A DNA stretch of 43,781 nucleotides, from assembly GCA_017303455.1 (NCBI GenBank), contig JAFLBM010000015.1:81480-125260 (forward strand). The letters are read 5' to 3'. Every line of letters starts with the position of its first letter. The first letter of the stretch is position 1. Positions 1 through 8,294 of the stretch are shown here, one piece after another. Below the pieces are notes generated by a model. The model was not told the origin of the DNA. It saw only the letters and a list, made by a program, of their open reading frames with translations, and made no database searches. The translations under genes were made by a program, and so were the position numbers. The DNA comes from Chitinophagales bacterium (lineage in GTDB: Bacteria > Bacteroidota > Bacteroidia > Chitinophagales > Chitinophagaceae).

Positions 1-25
1 CTTCCAGTTGGTTATTGTTTTTCAT
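1..25 (-). CDS. 2-oxoacid:ferredoxin oxidoreductase gamma subunit, first codons only (partial)
   Basis: An ATG on the minus strand (positions 25-23) overlaps the TGA stop of the beta-subunit gene in an ATGA arrangement. It opens a frame reading MKNNNQLE up to the window edge. In Bacteroidota operons of this type the gamma subunit follows ferredoxin, alpha and beta. The identity is inferred from gene order and translational coupling only, because eight residues cannot be recognised by homology. Confidence 0.5.
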
Positions 26-876
26 ACTTCCTGCTTTGTGGGTTCAACCATTTTAATGTCTTGTGCAGCCGGGATTTTAATATCACCCAGCGGAAATGTT
101 TTCAGCATTTCTTCATCAATGAACTTGGAGGCTTCCACCGGCGTCATTTTCCAGTTAGAAGGACAGTTGCCAATGATCTCCACGAGGCAAGTGCCTTTAT
201 GCAGGGGCTGGTATTTGAATGCGTTCAATAAAGCTTTTTTAGTTCTTCTTACTGCATTGGCACTGTTCACCGCCTGTCTTGTTACATAGAATGCTCCCGG
301 CAGGTTGGCCATCAGTTCAGCCACTTTAATCGGCGCACCATAATAACTTACATCTCTTCCATCAGGACTGGTGGTAGTATGCATACCCGGCAGAGTAGTG
401 GGAGCCATTTGCCCGCTGGTCATTCCATACACGGCATTGTTCATAAAAACAATACAAATATTTTCCCCGCGGTTGATGGCATGCAGAGTTTCTGCAATAC
501 CAATGGCTGCAAGATCACCATCGCCCTGGTAAGTGAAAACATATTTATCCGGCATCAGTCTTTTGATACCGGTCGCCACTGCACAGGCACGGCCATGGGC
601 GGCTTCCTGCATATCAATATCCATATAATCATAAGCAAACACGGAGCAACCGACAGGAGCCACACCAATGGTTGTTTCCTGTATACCCAGTTCTTCCACC
701 ACTTCCATGATTAGTTTGTGTACTAAACTGTGTGCACAGCCGGGGCAATAGTGCATGGTTGTATCCACCATCGTTGATGGTTTGTGATAGACCATTTCGT
801 ATTCTTCTTCGGCGTGACAGGGAGGCAGGTTCAATACGGGTGCCGGTCCGGGTAATATATGCTGCTCAGTTGACAT
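22..876 (-). CDS. 2-oxoacid:ferredoxin oxidoreductase, beta subunit (TPP-binding; VorA/KorB-like)
   Basis: This 284-residue protein is the catalytic thiamine-pyrophosphate subunit of an OFOR. The enzyme oxidatively decarboxylates 2-oxoacids to acyl-CoA and reduces ferredoxin in the cytoplasm. The N-terminal YCPGCAHS motif (C44, C47) and C77 in APVGCSVF match family cysteines that bind a [4Fe-4S] cluster. The TPP/Mg motif starts at GDGD (residues 118-121) and ends with NN at 146-147. The gene overlaps the alpha gene by 11 bp and the next gene by 4 bp, so translation is probably coupled. Bacteroidota relatives are usually annotated as 3-methyl-2-oxobutanoate (VOR) or 2-oxoglutarate (KOR) enzymes, and the substrate cannot be read from sequence alone. 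Confidence 0.9.
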   Translation of the reverse strand: MSTEQHILPGPAPVLNLPPCHAEEEYEMVYHKPSTMVDTTMHYCPGCAHSLVHKLIMEVVEELGIQETTIGVAPVGCSVFAYDYMDIDMQEAAHGRACAVATGIKRLMPDKYVFTYQGDGDLAAIGIAETLHAINRGENICIVFMNNAVYGMTSGQMAPTTLPGMHTTTSPDGRDVSYYGAPIKVAELMANLPGAFYVTRQAVNSANAVRRTKKALLNAFKYQPLHKGTCLVEIIGNCPSNWKMTPVEASKFIDEEMLKTFPLGDIKIPAAQDIKMVEPTKQEV

Positions 877-1936
877 GATGATACTGTATTAAAGTTTCCA
901 AATGATGAACGATCTCTTCCGGGGTAGGCATCATGCCGCCCATTCTTCCATAAAACTCAACAGGCACTTTACCATTGACTCCGAGCCTTACATCTTCCAC
1001 CATTTGCCCGCTGTTGAGTTCCACGCTGAGCATCATCTTTACCTGCGAAGCGAGTTCATGCAGTCGTTGGTAAGGATAAGGGTAGAGAGTAATAGGACGC
1101 AGCAGTCCGATGTTGATCCCTTTTTCCCTTGCGATATCCATTGCTTTCTGGCAGATCCTTGCACTCAGTCCATAGGCGACAAATAAATATTCAGCATCAC
1201 TGGTATTGATCTCTTCAAACCGAACTTCATTTTCCCGTATCTGTTTGAATTTTTCTTCCAGTTTAAGATTATGGACTTCCATCCGCTCCGGCTGGATGAA
1301 AAGTGAAGTGATATAATTCCTGCCCCGGCTTTTAGGTTTTCCCGTTGTAGCCCATGTGGATTTATCAACCACTGGCCTGGTATACGGTTTGAATTCCACT
1401 TTCTCCATCATTTGCCCGATGGCACCATCGGATAACATTAAAACAGGATTGCGGTATTTATCAGCAAGATCAAAACCGAGATAAACAAAGTCGGCCATTT
1501 CCTGTACAGAGGCAGGTGCCAACACGATCATTTTATAATCACCATGTCCTCCGCCTTTCACCGATTGAAAATAATCTCCCTGCCCGGGTTGTATGGTTCC
1601 TAAACCAGGTCCGGCCCTGTTCACATTGACTATTAAGCAGGGCAATTCTGCACCGGCGATATAAGAAATGCCTTCCTGCATCAGGCTGATGCCGGGAGAA
1701 GAAGAACTCGTCATGGTCCGGAATCCAGCACCCGCTGCACCATAGACCATATTGATAGAAGCTACTTCACTTTCTGCCTGCATCACGATGCGGTTATGTT
1801 TTGGCATTTCCCGGGCCAGGTATTCCAGTACTTCGGATTGCGGGGTGATGGGATAACCGAAGTACGCATCGCAACCTGCAAGTATCGCTGCTTCTGCCAT
1901 TGCTTCATTACCCTTCATGAGTTTGAATTCAGCCAT
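866..1936 (-). CDS. vorB: 2-oxoacid:ferredoxin oxidoreductase, alpha subunit (VorB/KorA-like)
   Basis: This 356-residue protein is the pyrimidine-binding/transketolase-like alpha subunit of the OFOR complex. The N-terminus contains the family stretch GYPITPQSE, followed by a Glu-containing QAESEVASI and TSSSSPGISLM, which are typical of the domain that contacts TPP. The C-terminal third is the transketolase C-like domain (from about residue 245, with YGLSAR and GLLRPITLYPYP). Its length is normal for the short four-subunit class. It sits 6 bp after the ferredoxin gene and overlaps beta, so it belongs to one operon. The symbol follows common Bacteroidota annotation; a KorA role on 2-oxoglutarate is possible. 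Confidence 0.9.
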   Translation of the reverse strand: MAEFKLMKGNEAMAEAAILAGCDAYFGYPITPQSEVLEYLAREMPKHNRIVMQAESEVASINMVYGAAGAGFRTMTSSSSPGISLMQEGISYIAGAELPCLIVNVNRAGPGLGTIQPGQGDYFQSVKGGGHGDYKMIVLAPASVQEMADFVYLGFDLADKYRNPVLMLSDGAIGQMMEKVEFKPYTRPVVDKSTWATTGKPKSRGRNYITSLFIQPERMEVHNLKLEEKFKQIRENEVRFEEINTSDAEYLFVAYGLSARICQKAMDIAREKGINIGLLRPITLYPYPYQRLHELASQVKMMLSVELNSGQMVEDVRLGVNGKVPVEFYGRMGGMMPTPEEIVHHLETLIQYHHVN

Positions 1937-1942
1937 GATAAT

Positions 1943-2272
1943 TTATTTAGAAGGACTGATCATTGATTGTAATTGCTCCTTGATGTCAGGGGGAGTAATA
2001 TCAACCGGTTTCTTTTTTGGATGGGTACGGTAAACGGTGATCACTGCATCAGGACATACTAATGCACAGTTTACACAACCGGTACAGGCATCATTATTGG
2101 CAATGATGTAACGGTAGCCTTTACTATTGATTGTTGCTGAAAGTGACAGAGCATGTTCTTTGCAGGCGGTTGTGCAGAGTTCACAACCTTTACATTTTTG
2201 TATATCTATTTCAACCCTTCCTTTGACTTTTCTTTCCTTAACCACAGGGGTTTTGCTGGTATTGTCCTCCAT
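1943..2272 (-). CDS. 2x[4Fe-4S] ferredoxin subunit of the OFOR (VorD/KorD-like)
   Basis: This 109-residue protein carries two complete bacterial-ferredoxin motifs: C27/C30/C33/C37 (CKGCELCTTAC) and C63/C66/C69/C73 (CTGCVNCALVC). It passes electrons from the TPP subunit to soluble ferredoxin or another acceptor. The first 20 residues are polar and basic and have no counterpart in minimal ferredoxins. As first gene of the minus-strand operon, it shares the 376-bp divergent region with the hydrogenase operon. I see no good Shine-Dalgarno sequence before the ATG, as is common in this phylum. Confidence 0.9.
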   Translation of the reverse strand: MEDNTSKTPVVKERKVKGRVEIDIQKCKGCELCTTACKEHALSLSATINSKGYRYIIANNDACTGCVNCALVCPDAVITVYRTHPKKKPVDITPPDIKEQLQSMISPSK

Positions 2273-2648
2273 TGCCGGATTTTTAAAGATCAGAACTATA
2301 ACAAATGTCGGGAGATGATCAGCTGAATCATAGCTGTATGGTCAGTACCCGGTATGATTAATGTCAGTTTTTCAGCTTTTTGAATAAAAAAATGAGTCAA
2401 AAAATGGGGCCGGATTAAAAGAAAATTTTGATGAGCAAATTCGTTGAGATGCTTTTGTGCAAACAATCCTGTGCGATGAACCTTTTACCGGGCAGCCCCG
2501 GTTGATGTAAATCATACTCCGCCAATACACACCGGGGTAGCTTCGTATTCACTCAAACAGTACAAGGCACTATGAAACACATCGCCAGTACTACATGGAT
2601 TTCGAACTGCCCCTTTTTTTATTCAATAAAAATGCTGGAGAATTTTAT
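2273..2648. promoter_or_regulatory. Divergent intergenic region between OFOR and hydrogenase operons
   Basis: No gene is supported in these 376 bp. On the plus strand, positions 2595-2648 could extend hoxE by 18 residues, but the translation is unlike NuoE/HoxE and the downstream ATG has a better ribosome site. The region must hold the promoters of both operons. The plus-strand half carries an FNR-like palindrome and a -7-like box (separate entry). For the minus-strand operon I see only a near-consensus element, GACATTTG (reverse complement of the segment around 2303-2310), and I do not consider it proven. Confidence 0.6.
2502..2545 (+). promoter_or_regulatory. Candidate FNR/CRP-type operator and -7 element of the hox operon
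   Basis: Positions 2502-2515 read TTGAT-GTAA-ATCAT, matching nine of ten bases of the FNR consensus TTGAT-N4-ATCAA. TAGCTTCG at 2538-2545 matches seven of eight positions of the Bacteroidota -7 consensus TAnnTTTG, and no TTG -33 element lies at the right distance. A start site near 2550 would place the palindrome centre (2508.5) at about -41.5, the class II activator position, where it replaces the -33 contact. Sequence and spacing are observed; regulation by a CRP/FNR-family protein is inference. Confidence 0.45.
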
Positions 2649-3158
2649 ATGAAAAGCGATACCGCTGTTCCGGTAAAAGATATGCCCAAAACGGATCCCC
2701 GTATGAAGCTGATCGCCGCCAAGCTGAAGAAAGAAAGCTTCAAACCGGATGCACTGATCGAGATACTGCATACGGCGCAGAATGCGTATGGGTATTTACC
2801 TAAAGAAGTACTCTCGTATATCACCAAAGCATTGCACCTGCCGCCATCAAGGGTATATTCAACCGTTACTTTCTATCATTTCTTTTCATTGAAATCAAAA
2901 GGTGAGCATACCTGTTTGGTTTGTACCGGTACGGCCTGCTATGTAAAAGGAGCACAGGCCATCCTCAATGAAATTGAAAGAGGCCTTGGGTTAAAAGCAG
3001 GGCAGGTTACAGCCGATAATAAATTGGGTGTGCAGGTGGCCCGTTGTATTGGTGCCTGTGGTTTAGCCCCGGCTGTGGTGCTGGATGACGAAGTGCAGGC
3101 CAAAGTGGCCCCGGAAGAAATAGTACAAAAGATCAACGCTAAAATCGGAACACTATGA
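2649..3158 (+). CDS. hoxE: NAD-coupled [NiFe] hydrogenase subunit HoxE (NuoE-like, [2Fe-2S])
   Basis: This is a 169-residue thioredoxin-fold [2Fe-2S] protein of the NuoE/HoxE family and part of the diaphorase module of a bidirectional hydrogenase. The cluster ligands are visible as C92-x4-C97 (CTGTAC) and C133-x3-C137 (CIGAC). An ATG at 2595 would add 18 hydrophobic, non-conserved residues. The ATG at 2649 is preferred because GGAG at 2637-2640 lies 8 nt before it and the family length is about 160-170. The stop overlaps the hoxF start (ATGA). NuoE of complex I is the alternative, but the neighbours hoxYH decide for hydrogenase. Confidence 0.9.
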   Translation: MKSDTAVPVKDMPKTDPRMKLIAAKLKKESFKPDALIEILHTAQNAYGYLPKEVLSYITKALHLPPSRVYSTVTFYHFFSLKSKGEHTCLVCTGTACYVKGAQAILNEIERGLGLKAGQVTADNKLGVQVARCIGACGLAPAVVLDDEVQAKVAPEEIVQKINAKIGTL

Positions 3159-4801
3159 ACAGGCAAGATCTGAAAACGATCATCTACGCAGAAAAAAAGA
3201 AAGAAGAAACCAATAAGTATAAACATAAGATATGTGTATGCTGTGGTGCAGGTTGCATTTCTTCCGGCTCGGAAGAAGTGATGAAGAAACTGCAGGAAGA
3301 GATCAAGACAAGAGGATTGGAAAACGAAGTGGAAGTGATTCCCACCGGTTGTATGGGGCCCTGTAACCAGGGACCGCTGATGAAATTTTTACCGGAGTAT
3401 AATATTTACCAGAAAGTGGATTGCTCCAATATTGCAGCGATTGTGCAAAGCCAGTTGATCGAAAAGAAGCCAATAGAAGATTTATTACTATTTGCTGACT
3501 CCAGGGAAAAACCATTCATTGATGCAAGGGATGATCCATATTTCAAAAAGCAATTAAAGATCGCCTTAAAGAACTGCGGGCATATTAACCCGGAACGGAT
3601 AGAAGATTATCTCGTTCATAACGGTTACCTGGCATTGGATAAAGTATTATTTGAAATGAGCCCGGAAGAAGTGATCGCTGAAGTGAAACAAAGCCGTATC
3701 CGTGGCCGTGGCGGTGCCGGTTACCCGGCAGGGTTGAAATGGGAAACGGTATATAAATATGTGAACGATCAGAAATATGTGATCTGTAATGGTGATGAAG
3801 GCGATCCGGGTGCCTTCATGGACAGGAGTGTATTGGAAGGCAACCCGCACAGGGTGCTGGAAGGAATGGCCATTGCCGGTTATGCCATCGGGGCGAATAA
3901 AGGATATGCTTATATCCGCGGTGAATACCCGTTAGCCATTAAACGGTTTGAATTAGCCATCAAGCAAGCCAAGAAATTAGGATTGCTGGGTAATAATATT
4001 CTGGGCACCACATTTTCTTTTGATGTGGAAGTGCGGATTGGTGCCGGTGCCTTTGTATGTGGTGAAGAAACTGCATTGATTGCCTCAATCGAAGGGAAAA
4101 GAGGAACGCCGAGACCGAGACCTCCGTTTCCGGCCGAATCGGGATTGTGGGGCAAGCCCACACTCATTAATAATGTAGAAACGTTTGCAGCCATTTCACC
4201 GATCATTAATAATGGAGGTGAATGGTACAGCGAGATCGGTACACCCAAAAGTGCCGGAACAAAAGTGTTTGCACTGGCAGGAAAAATAAATTATGCCGGG
4301 CTGATCGAAGTACCGATGGGAACTACACTGCGTGAAATTGTTTTTGATATCGGCGGTGGTATACAGAACGGTGAAGAATTTAAGGCAGCACAAACAGGCG
4401 GACCATCCGGGGGCTGTATTCCGGCTGAGCATTTGGATGTGAAGATGGATTATGAATCATTAGTGAGTTTGGGATCCATCATGGGCTCCGGTGGTTTGAT
4501 CATCATGGATAAAAGTTCGGATATGGTGGATGTGGCCCGTTTCTTCATGGAGTTTTGCATGGATGAAAGCTGTGGTAAATGTGTGCCCTGCCGGGTGGGA
4601 ACAAGAATGATGCATGACCTGTTGCAAAAAATATGTGATAATAAAGCTACGCAGATTGATCTCGACAGGTTGGAGGAATTGGCGGTCTATGTGAAGGAAA
4701 CAAGTTTGTGTGGATTGGGAGGATCAGCACCAAATCCGCTGCTGAGTACGCTGCGGCATTTCCGCAAGGAATATGAAAGCAGGATCGTACAGCATGATTA
4801 A
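3155..4801 (+). CDS. hoxF: Hydrogenase diaphorase subunit HoxF (NuoF-like; FMN, NAD(H), [2Fe-2S], [4Fe-4S])
   Basis: This 548-residue subunit exchanges electrons with NAD(H). The N-terminal thioredoxin-like [2Fe-2S] domain has its cysteines around 29-34 (CCGAGC) and at C66/C70 (CMGPC). The FMN/NADH domain begins with [10 protein letters not shown] (about 184-193) and includes the acidic [13 protein letters not shown] stretch. The C-terminal [4Fe-4S] ligands are C473, C476, C479 and C519. This is the full NuoF architecture plus the extra N-terminal ferredoxin fold typical of HoxF and of bifurcating HydB/NfnB-type proteins. It overlaps hoxE by 4 bp and precedes hoxU by 14 bp. Confidence 0.93.
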   Translation: MNRQDLKTIIYAEKKKEETNKYKHKICVCCGAGCISSGSEEVMKKLQEEIKTRGLENEVEVIPTGCMGPCNQGPLMKFLPEYNIYQKVDCSNIAAIVQSQLIEKKPIEDLLLFADSREKPFIDARDDPYFKKQLKIALKNCGHINPERIEDYLVHNGYLALDKVLFEMSPEEVIAEVKQSRIRGRGGAGYPAGLKWETVYKYVNDQKYVICNGDEGDPGAFMDRSVLEGNPHRVLEGMAIAGYAIGANKGYAYIRGEYPLAIKRFELAIKQAKKLGLLGNNILGTTFSFDVEVRIGAGAFVCGEETALIASIEGKRGTPRPRPPFPAESGLWGKPTLINNVETFAAISPIINNGGEWYSEIGTPKSAGTKVFALAGKINYAGLIEVPMGTTLREIVFDIGGGIQNGEEFKAAQTGGPSGGCIPAEHLDVKMDYESLVSLGSIMGSGGLIIMDKSSDMVDVARFFMEFCMDESCGKCVPCRVGTRMMHDLLQKICDNKATQIDLDRLEELAVYVKETSLCGLGGSAPNPLLSTLRHFRKEYESRIVQHD

Positions 4802-4815
4802 TTATAATTCATTCA

Positions 4816-5535
4816 ATGAACTGCTATATGAACACAATACCCATTATAATTGATGATAAGAAACTGGAAGTGGATCCGGGTAAAACAATACTCGAAGTGT
4901 GCCGGGAAAACGAGATTGAGATTTTGACGATGTGCCACCTGAAAGGAGTGCTGGATATCGGTGCCTGCCGTTTATGCCTGGTGGAAATTGAAGGGGTGAA
5001 CAAATTACTGTCTGCCTGCACCACCAAAGTAGCGGCGAATATGATCATCCGGACAAATACCGACCGGATCAAAAAATACCAGCGGATCACAACAGAATTA
5101 TTTTTTGCTGAAAGGAACCATGTATGCGCCGTATGTGTGGCGAATGGTAAATGTGAGCTGCAGGACCTGGGTTATAAAGTAGGATTGGATCATATCCGGT
5201 ACCCGCATTTATTTCCGCAATGTGAAGTGGATACTTCTCATCCCTGGTATGTGATGGATCATAACCGCTGTATTATGTGTACCCGTTGTGTCAGGGTTTG
5301 TAATGAAGTGGAAGGTGCTCATAACTGGGATGTAATGAACCGCGGTCACCAAGTAAGGGTCATTTCAGATTTTAATTCCCCCTGGGGAGAATCGGTTACC
5401 TGTACTTCCTGTGGCAAATGCCTGCATGCTTGTCCAACCGGGGCCATCTGGCCCAAAGCCATCGTACAGGGACAATTGCAGAAGAATCCCGGTATGATCA
5501 ATGAACTGGTAGAAAAAAGAAAAATGAAATTGTAA
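4816..5535 (+). CDS. hoxU: Hydrogenase diaphorase subunit HoxU (NuoG N-terminus-like, Fe-S relay)
   Basis: This 239-residue electron-relay subunit links HoxF to HoxY. Visible sites in order are plant-type [2Fe-2S] ligands C40, C51, C54 and C68; a His-ligated [4Fe-4S] motif (H102, C104, C107, C113); and two ferredoxin-type [4Fe-4S] motifs at C152/C155/C158/C162 and C196/C199/C202/C206. Length and cluster content match HoxU of NAD-reducing hydrogenases and the N-terminal part of NuoG. An alternative ATG four codons downstream (MNTIPIII) is equally plausible as start. A 60-bp gap, the longest in the operon, separates it from hoxY. Confidence 0.93.
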   Translation: MNCYMNTIPIIIDDKKLEVDPGKTILEVCRENEIEILTMCHLKGVLDIGACRLCLVEIEGVNKLLSACTTKVAANMIIRTNTDRIKKYQRITTELFFAERNHVCAVCVANGKCELQDLGYKVGLDHIRYPHLFPQCEVDTSHPWYVMDHNRCIMCTRCVRVCNEVEGAHNWDVMNRGHQVRVISDFNSPWGESVTCTSCGKCLHACPTGAIWPKAIVQGQLQKNPGMINELVEKRKMKL

Positions 5536-5595
5536 AGCAAACCAAAACCAGTAAGGAGTTTAGCAGGATTAAGCCTTAACTACCTTAACTTCTTA

Positions 5596-6156
5596 ATGGT
5601 TAAATATAAAAAGATGAGCAAAAAAAAATTAGCAACGGTATGGCTGGGCGGATGTTCGGGTTGCCATATGTCATTGCTCGATATTGACGAACGGATATTA
5701 GATGTAGCCAAGCTGGCGGATATCGTCAAAAGCCCGATCGTGGACGGAAAAGAAATGCCGGAAGTGGATATAGCCCTGGTGGAAGGTTCCATCACCAGTG
5801 ATGAACATTTCCGGGAAATACTGCATATCCGCAAGAAAGCAAAAACGCTGATCGCATTTGGTGATTGTGCTGTGATGACCAATGTGACAGGGATGCGGAA
5901 TTATTTCCCGTTGAAGGAAGTATTTGATGCGGCTTATGTGAATGCTGTGAGTAATGATACGGAAGGTCAGGTGCCGGGTCATCCTTCGTTATTAAAATTG
6001 AATGATAAAGTAGTGCCGCTGCAGGAAGTGGTGAACGTTGATTTTGTTATTCCCGGTTGCCCTCCGAGTGCGGATACGATCTTTTATGTATTGTTTGAAT
6101 TTCTCAATGACCGCCTTCCCGACCTGGGGAAGGCCAAAAAACTGAAATATGGATAA
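5596..6156 (+). CDS. hoxY: [NiFe] hydrogenase small subunit HoxY
   Basis: This 186-residue cytoplasmic small subunit lacks a Tat signal and has only the proximal [4Fe-4S] cluster, as in group 3d enzymes. The ligands are C20 and C23 (WLGGCSGCHMSLLD), C91 (GDCAVMTN) and C155 (PGCPPSAD). A second ATG six codons in (5614, MSKKKLATVW) resembles the usual family N-terminus and may be the true start. The gene overlaps hoxH by 8 bp, which indicates tight coupling of the two hydrogenase-module subunits. The upstream 60-bp gap contains several TTAA-containing short repeats but no clear terminator. Confidence 0.93.
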   Translation: MVKYKKMSKKKLATVWLGGCSGCHMSLLDIDERILDVAKLADIVKSPIVDGKEMPEVDIALVEGSITSDEHFREILHIRKKAKTLIAFGDCAVMTNVTGMRNYFPLKEVFDAAYVNAVSNDTEGQVPGHPSLLKLNDKVVPLQEVVNVDFVIPGCPPSADTIFYVLFEFLNDRLPDLGKAKKLKYG

Positions 6157-7579
6157 GCGGAAAATATTTATATCACCTGTTACCAGGATCGAAGGCCATG
6201 CGAATATTACCATTGAAATGGATGATCATGGCCATGTAAGTGATGCCCTGTTTCATGTCAATGAATTCAGGGGCTTTGAAAAATTCTGTGAAGGACGTAT
6301 GTACACCGAGATGCCGACGATCACACCACGGATCTGTGGTATTTGCCCCACCAGTCATACGCTGGCCAGTGTGAAAGCCTGCGAGATGATACAGGGTATT
6401 CAACCAACCTACACGGCTAACCTGTTAAGAAGGTTGATGCATATCGGGCAGAATCTTTCTTCACATGCCTTGTCGTTTTTTCATTTATCCTCTCCTGATT
6501 TTTTATTGGGATATGATAGTGACCCTGCGAAACGAAATATCCTGGGCATTGCTGAGAAATACCCGGATATCGCCTTAAAGGGAATAAGGCTGAGGAAATT
6601 CGGGCAGGAATTGAGTGAACGCATTACAGGGAAGAAGATACATATCATGGGTATTGTGCCGGGCGGTATGGCCTACCCGTTAACAGAAGATAACCGAAAT
6701 GCTTTACTGGTCTGGATACCCGAAGCCATTGAAACAGTTCAGGCCGGTATCGGTATCATTAAGAAATTTCATGAAGAAAATGCGGAGATGGTGGCCTCCT
6801 TTGCCACATCACCCACTTTATATTTAGGCACTGTAGGCCCCAATGGAGAACATGAACTATATGATGGCAAGCTCCGTTTCATAGATGCTGACGGAACTAT
6901 TTTACAGGACCAGTTATTACCACAACAGTATTTGGAATTTATTGCCGAACGATCAGTGAACTGGTCCTACCTGAAGTATCCTTACTATAAACCATTTGGA
7001 TTTGATAAAGGTTTTTACAGGGTGGGGCCACTGGCAAGACTGAATGTGGCAAGCCGGATGAGAACAGCCTTAGCCCAGCGGGAATTTGAGTTGTTTAAGC
7101 AAATGAATAATGGCAAACCGGTACATGGAGCTTTTTATTTTCATTATACCCGTTTGATAGAAGCCTTAAGCGATGTGGAAGATGCAGAACGGATTTTAAA
7201 TGATCCGCAGGTTACTTCAACACATATTCAACATCATGGCCGCTGGAATTATGAAGAAGGAATTGGAAGCTCAGAAGCACCAAGAGGAACTTTATTTCAT
7301 CATTACAAAACAGATGAAACAGGTAAACTGAAAATGGTGAACCTGCTGATCGCAACCGGGCAGAACAATCCTTCTATGAATCGTTCTGTGTTGGAAGTAG
7401 CCAAACAATATGTAAAAGGCGATGACATCAAAGAAGGTATGCTGAATAGGGTGGAATCCACCATCCGTTGTTATGATCCCTGTTTATCCTGTTCCACCCA
7501 TGCCATCGGGCAAATGCCAATGGTCATCGAGGTAAAGGATAAGAGGGGAGTGCTGCTGAAAAGACTGGAAAGAGGTTAA
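6149..7579 (+). CDS. hoxH: [NiFe] hydrogenase large subunit HoxH (group 3d-like)
   Basis: This 476-residue catalytic subunit interconverts H2 with protons and electrons at the NiFe(CN)2CO centre. The L1 motif [10 protein letters not shown] supplies C63 and C66, and the L2 motif DPCLSCSTH supplies C445 and C448. Both are intact, so the enzyme should be active. After H451 a 25-residue extension (AIGQMPMV to the end) remains, the expected substrate of a maturation endopeptidase. The L2 and extension sequence resembles HoxH rather than group 1 or group 3b enzymes. The stop codon lies in TTAA, shared with the stop of the convergent hoxW-like gene. Hyp maturation genes must lie elsewhere. Confidence 0.95.
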   Translation: MDKRKIFISPVTRIEGHANITIEMDDHGHVSDALFHVNEFRGFEKFCEGRMYTEMPTITPRICGICPTSHTLASVKACEMIQGIQPTYTANLLRRLMHIGQNLSSHALSFFHLSSPDFLLGYDSDPAKRNILGIAEKYPDIALKGIRLRKFGQELSERITGKKIHIMGIVPGGMAYPLTEDNRNALLVWIPEAIETVQAGIGIIKKFHEENAEMVASFATSPTLYLGTVGPNGEHELYDGKLRFIDADGTILQDQLLPQQYLEFIAERSVNWSYLKYPYYKPFGFDKGFYRVGPLARLNVASRMRTALAQREFELFKQMNNGKPVHGAFYFHYTRLIEALSDVEDAERILNDPQVTSTHIQHHGRWNYEEGIGSSEAPRGTLFHHYKTDETGKLKMVNLLIATGQNNPSMNRSVLEVAKQYVKGDDIKEGMLNRVESTIRCYDPCLSCSTHAIGQMPMVIEVKDKRGVLLKRLERG

Positions 7580-8028
7580 TTGTGTTGATTGATCCATTCT
7601 ATAATAATCGCCACGGCTTTATCTGCATTCTTTTTGGCCCTTACGGATAATTTTTCTTTCATGCTGAACCGGTAGCCGGCTACGGCACAGATCATCATGG
7701 ATAATTCTTTTTGATAGATTGTCTTCGCCATCTGCATCAGTAAAGGGGCACTCAAATGATGTGAAGAAGAGACGGGTATCGGTTCGTTGCCGGATACTTT
7801 AAAAAAATCAACTGCCTTTCCTTCAAAGGATGCATCGGCAATGATGACATGACCGGCCTCCATCAATTCATCCAACAGCACCGTATCTAATTGCTGGGTC
7901 ACCAGGGTTTGCATACCTGGTATTTTCAACGCATCCATACAGGAACAGATATAGGCACCAATGCCATCATCACCACGGAGGCTGTTGCCAACGCCGACAA
8001 GCAATATGTTATTGGTCTTTTGTTTCAT
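7576..8028 (-). CDS. hoxW: Hydrogenase maturation endopeptidase (HoxW/HycI family)
   Basis: This 150-residue protein of the HycI/HupD/HoxW family (peptidase M52) should clip the C-terminal extension of HoxH after nickel insertion. It shows the N-terminal GVGNSLRGDDGIG motif and likely nickel-sensing ligands D21, D65 (IIADASFEG) and H90 or H91 (SSSHHLS). The frame stays open to 8106, but those 26 extra codons are non-conserved and run into the probable promoter between this gene and the tRNA. The ATG at 8028 gives the usual family length. It is convergent with hoxH, unlike most hox clusters where the protease gene follows on the same strand. Confidence 0.88.
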   Translation of the reverse strand: MKQKTNNILLVGVGNSLRGDDGIGAYICSCMDALKIPGMQTLVTQQLDTVLLDELMEAGHVIIADASFEGKAVDFFKVSGNEPIPVSSSHHLSAPLLMQMAKTIYQKELSMMICAVAGYRFSMKEKLSVRAKKNADKAVAIIIEWINQHN

Positions 8029-8129
8029 TTGAACGGGCAGAACCGGTGTGTTTCCGTGGTAATTTAAAAGTACAGTAACTCGGGTAATAAAAACGAAACC
8101 CCTCATCGCCAGTGCGTTAAGGGGTTAAG

Positions 8130-8214
8130 CGGAGAGAGAGGGATTCGAACCCCCGGAGGCTTTCACCTCAACGGTTTTCAAGACCGCCGCATTCGACCGC
8201 TCTGCCATCTCTCC
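8130..8214 (-). tRNA. tRNA-Ser (UGA anticodon)
   Basis: Read on the minus strand, the 85-nt sequence folds as a class II tRNA. The acceptor GGAGAGA pairs with TCTCTCC, the anticodon loop is CTTGAAA (anticodon TGA), there is a long variable arm, and the T arm is GGGGG-TTCGAAT-CCC-like. The 3' CCA is not encoded. The discriminator is G. It lies between hoxW and the ABC transporter gene. Confidence 0.95.
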
Positions 8215-8269
8215 GGGTGCAAAATAAACGTCTCAGCCTTTATCTTCCAAAAAATAATCCGCATTCAAG

Positions 8270-8277
8270 TAATTTTG
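8270..8277 (+). promoter_or_regulatory. Candidate -7 element of the ABC transporter gene
   Basis: TAATTTTG matches the Bacteroidota -7 consensus TAnnTTTG exactly. It lies 17 nt before the proposed TTG start at 8295, giving a very short leader. No clear TTG -33 element is seen about 19 bp upstream. Its position inside the longest reading frame argues that the GTG at 8217 is not the real start. Confidence 0.45.
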
Positions 8278-8294
8278 TTTCAAATCATTATCTG

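Noticed and set aside
2595..2648. Longer hoxE start at 2595
   Set aside because: The added 18 residues are hydrophobic and non-conserved, while GGAG is correctly spaced before the ATG at 2649.
8217..8294. GTG-initiated 26-codon extension of the ABC transporter
   Set aside because: It begins 3 bp after the antisense tRNA-Ser gene, contains the tRNA upstream region and a perfect -7 box, and lacks similarity to the family N-terminus.
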